A stretch of DNA of 64,000 bases from contig NC_063020.1 of the NCBI RefSeq assembly GCF_020509005.1, forward strand, positions 2,356,001-2,420,000. Reading direction: 5' to 3'. A model generated the notes under the pieces. It was given only the letters and a program-made list of their open reading frames with translations, was not told the origin of the DNA and searched no databases. A program made the translations under genes and the position numbers. Every line of letters starts with the position of its first letter. Positions within the stretch are counted from its first letter, which is position 1. Of the stretch, positions 62,094 through 64,000 are shown piece after piece. The DNA comes from Fulvia fulva. Its lineage: Eukaryota; Ascomycota; Dothideomycetes; Mycosphaerellales; Mycosphaerellaceae.

Positions 62094-64000
62094 TTGAGAC
62101 ACCTAATCTTACCACTATCCAGTACAACGTCAACAAAAGCCAGCACAAGGTCCAGAGAAGCTTTCTCCAAGCACTGGACCCAAAGAAACACCTAGTTATT
62201 GCAGTCCAGGAACCTTGGATCAACAGCAAATCTAACAGACCATCTACTGCTAACGACCCAAGGTATCACACACTCCTAGCCAAACAAGGCACCCCTAGAA
62301 CATGCATGTACATCAGCAAAGAGATGGCAACAGACAGCTGGGAACAAATCCAACAGGAAGGGGGAGACATCACCTCAGTCAGACTCAACACCAACCAAGG
62401 CAGCATCCACATCCACAGTGTATACAACCCACCCCCCAGCTCCAGAAGCAGCACCTAGCTGGGCACACTACAACAGCTGCCAGACATCCTGCAGAGTGAC
62501 TCCCAACACATCGTGCTGGGAGACTTCAACTTGCACCATCCTACATGGGGATCAGACTTTGCACCTGCCCATCACTTCCTAGCTAACAGACTCCTCTCCA
62601 CTACGCAAAGCAACAACATGCACCTAGTTACCCCAAAGGGCCTAACTACCTGGTCACAGAGAGCAAGCTCAAGCACCATTGACCTGTGCTTTGCATCACA
62701 TGACCTGCAGCAGAAGGTCACCAGATGCTGGGTTAACCAGGACTTGGAGTCCTCATCAGATCACCTCCCAATTCAGGTGGAGTTTGAAACACAGACACAG
62801 CAGGAAGGAGACCTAGAACCTCAGCTGGCCTGGAAGGCAGCCAACTGGGAACAGATCAGACAAGACCTGGAACAGAAGCTAGCTGGACTAGAGACCAGGA
62901 GACTGGAAACAGCCTTAGACATAGACCAAGCAGTGGCAGAACTGGTTAGAACAATGCAGGAAACTGCGGCAGCCCACACCAGAGAAAAGAAACAGTCACT
63001 GTACCAGAAGCCATTCTGGACAAAGGAATGCTCAGAGAAGGTCAAGGCAGCCAGGCAGGCCAGGAGAGCCCTTACCCAGAGCCACTCCCAGGAAGCATGG
63101 GACAGATACAACCAGGCAACCAGATACAAGAAGGCCCAGATCAAGAGGGACAAGATGCTGGAGTGGAGGTCAACAGTTGGATCCATTACCCAGAATCCTG
63201 AGAAGATGTGGAAACTAGCAAAGTGGGCAAGACAACCCACACAGGACAGAAACATGCTGCCCCAGTTTCCAAACATTGAAGACCAGGAAGGAGTAATCCA
63301 ACACACTCTCCCAGGAAAGGCACAGGCATTGGGGAAACATTTCTTTGGCACACAGGTAGAAGCTGACCTGCAGGATCTGGAGGGCAGTGTGTATCTAACA
63401 CCACTAGAGCAATCCTGCACAGTGGGAGAGGGAGAGATCAAGAGCATCATTAAGACACTCTCAGGAAACAAGGCCCCAGGACCAGATGGGATTCCAAACT
63501 TGTTCATTAAGACATGCAAGGACCAGATCTCCCCTGCACTGTCAAACATCTTTTCACAGTGCATGGCCCAAGGACACTGCCCTAAACACTTCAAGGAGTC
63601 ACTGACTGTGGTCTTGAGAAAACCACAGAAAGAGGACTACACAAAGCTAAAGGCATACAGACCTATTGCCTTGCTCAACACACTAGGCAAACTCCTGGAA
63701 AAGATCATAGCAGAAAGGCTGACAAACCTAGCTGAAGAACATGGAATCCTTCCTGAAGAACAGATGGGAGGCAGGAAACAAAGATCAACACTAACAGCTG
63801 TGGAACTTATCACAGAGCAGATCAAGACCCTATGGCACTTTGGGAACAACAAAGCAGCCACACTCCTCTCACTAGACATATCAGGAGCCTTTGACAATGT
63901 CTCACACCAGAGGCTGATCCACATCCTGAAACAGAAGGCTATCCCTAACTGGACAGTCCAGTTTATCCAGTCCTTCCTCAGAGGCAGAACCACAAGACTA
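62090..64000 (+). pseudogene. LINE-D ORF2 (endonuclease-RT), one in-frame TAG, C-terminus off the right edge
   Basis: The frame starts at 62090 and encodes the APE domain ('QYNVNKSQHKVQR', 'VIAVQEPWINSK') for 122 residues until TAG at 62456-62458. It then stays open in the same frame to the window end, through 'VLGDFNLHHPTWG', 'AYRPIALLNTLGK' and 'LLSLDISGAFDNVSHQRL'. The single stop falls in the loop after 'YNPPPSSRSST', where LINE-C has 'SRELGTL'. A CAG-to-TAG change would explain it. Without suppression the RT is not made. Confidence 0.85.

Larger units (their letters stand above)
60820..64000 (+). mobile_element. LINE-D, second Tad1-like LINE family, runs off the right edge
   Basis: A plus-strand LINE related to LINE-C at protein level but clearly diverged at DNA level, rich in CpA and free of bulk RIP. 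It has ORF1, then ORF2 through the RT palm region before the window ends. Its ORF1 ATG lies only about 14 bases after the apparent border, so it is probably 5'-truncated or has a very short leader. Confidence 0.85.

Overview
The window looks like a filamentous ascomycete nuclear chromosome, most likely a Dothideomycete. The evidence is short 50-150 bp GT-AG introns, fungus-only families (CFEM seven-helix protein, AUR1, DUF6594, 2EXR), and repeats whose CpA/TpG dinucleotides have been changed almost completely to TpA, the mark of repeat-induced point mutation (RIP). The species cannot be fixed from sequence alone.

Positions 1-30.8 kb are an ordinary gene-dense region. In order: the 5' three quarters of UTP20 (minus, runs off the left edge), divergent from a CwfJ/Drn1 splicing factor; an apparently N-truncated alpha/beta hydrolase; a seven-exon secreted heme-thiolate peroxidase; a CFEM seven-transmembrane receptor-like protein; a pyroglutamyl-peptidase; a 2EXR/F-box-like protein; a mitochondrial APS/PAPS-type carrier; two unrecognised genes; AUR1 (inositol phosphorylceramide synthase); mitochondrial ribosomal protein uL11m; a DUF6594 membrane protein; and a 3' exon remnant of a DOPA 4,5-dioxygenase-like gene lying against the repeat block.

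Positions 31.0-64.0 kb are a nest of transposable elements whose insertion order can be read from target-site duplications (TSDs). A Fot1/pogo-like DNA transposon (31.03-32.22 and 48.61-48.94 kb) was split by minus-strand LINE-A (16-bp TSD). LINE-A was split by minus-strand Gypsy-1 (33683-45515, two 519-bp LTRs, TSD AGTGT). Gypsy-1 was split by plus-strand Copia-1 (35164-40702, two 235-bp LTRs, TSD GCGTT). The first three are saturated with RIP; Copia-1 is nearly clean. To the right lie RIP-degraded LINE-B, a degraded Copia LTR, and a degraded chromodomain Gypsy-2. Gypsy-2 was interrupted by an intact two-ORF LINE (LINE-C, 12-bp TSD) and then met by LINE-D, which runs off the right edge. LINE-C is an unmutated sister of LINE-B. 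At the Gypsy-1, Copia-1, LINE-A and LINE-C junctions the host element's reading frame resumes when the insert and one TSD copy are removed, which is strong internal support for the reconstruction.

The housekeeping genes do not form a pathway together. The biological interest is the repeat nest: clean elements inside RIP-saturated ones, LINEs with (ATCT)n tails and a conserved ATGA junction between their ORFs, and a gene apparently beheaded at the repeat boundary.
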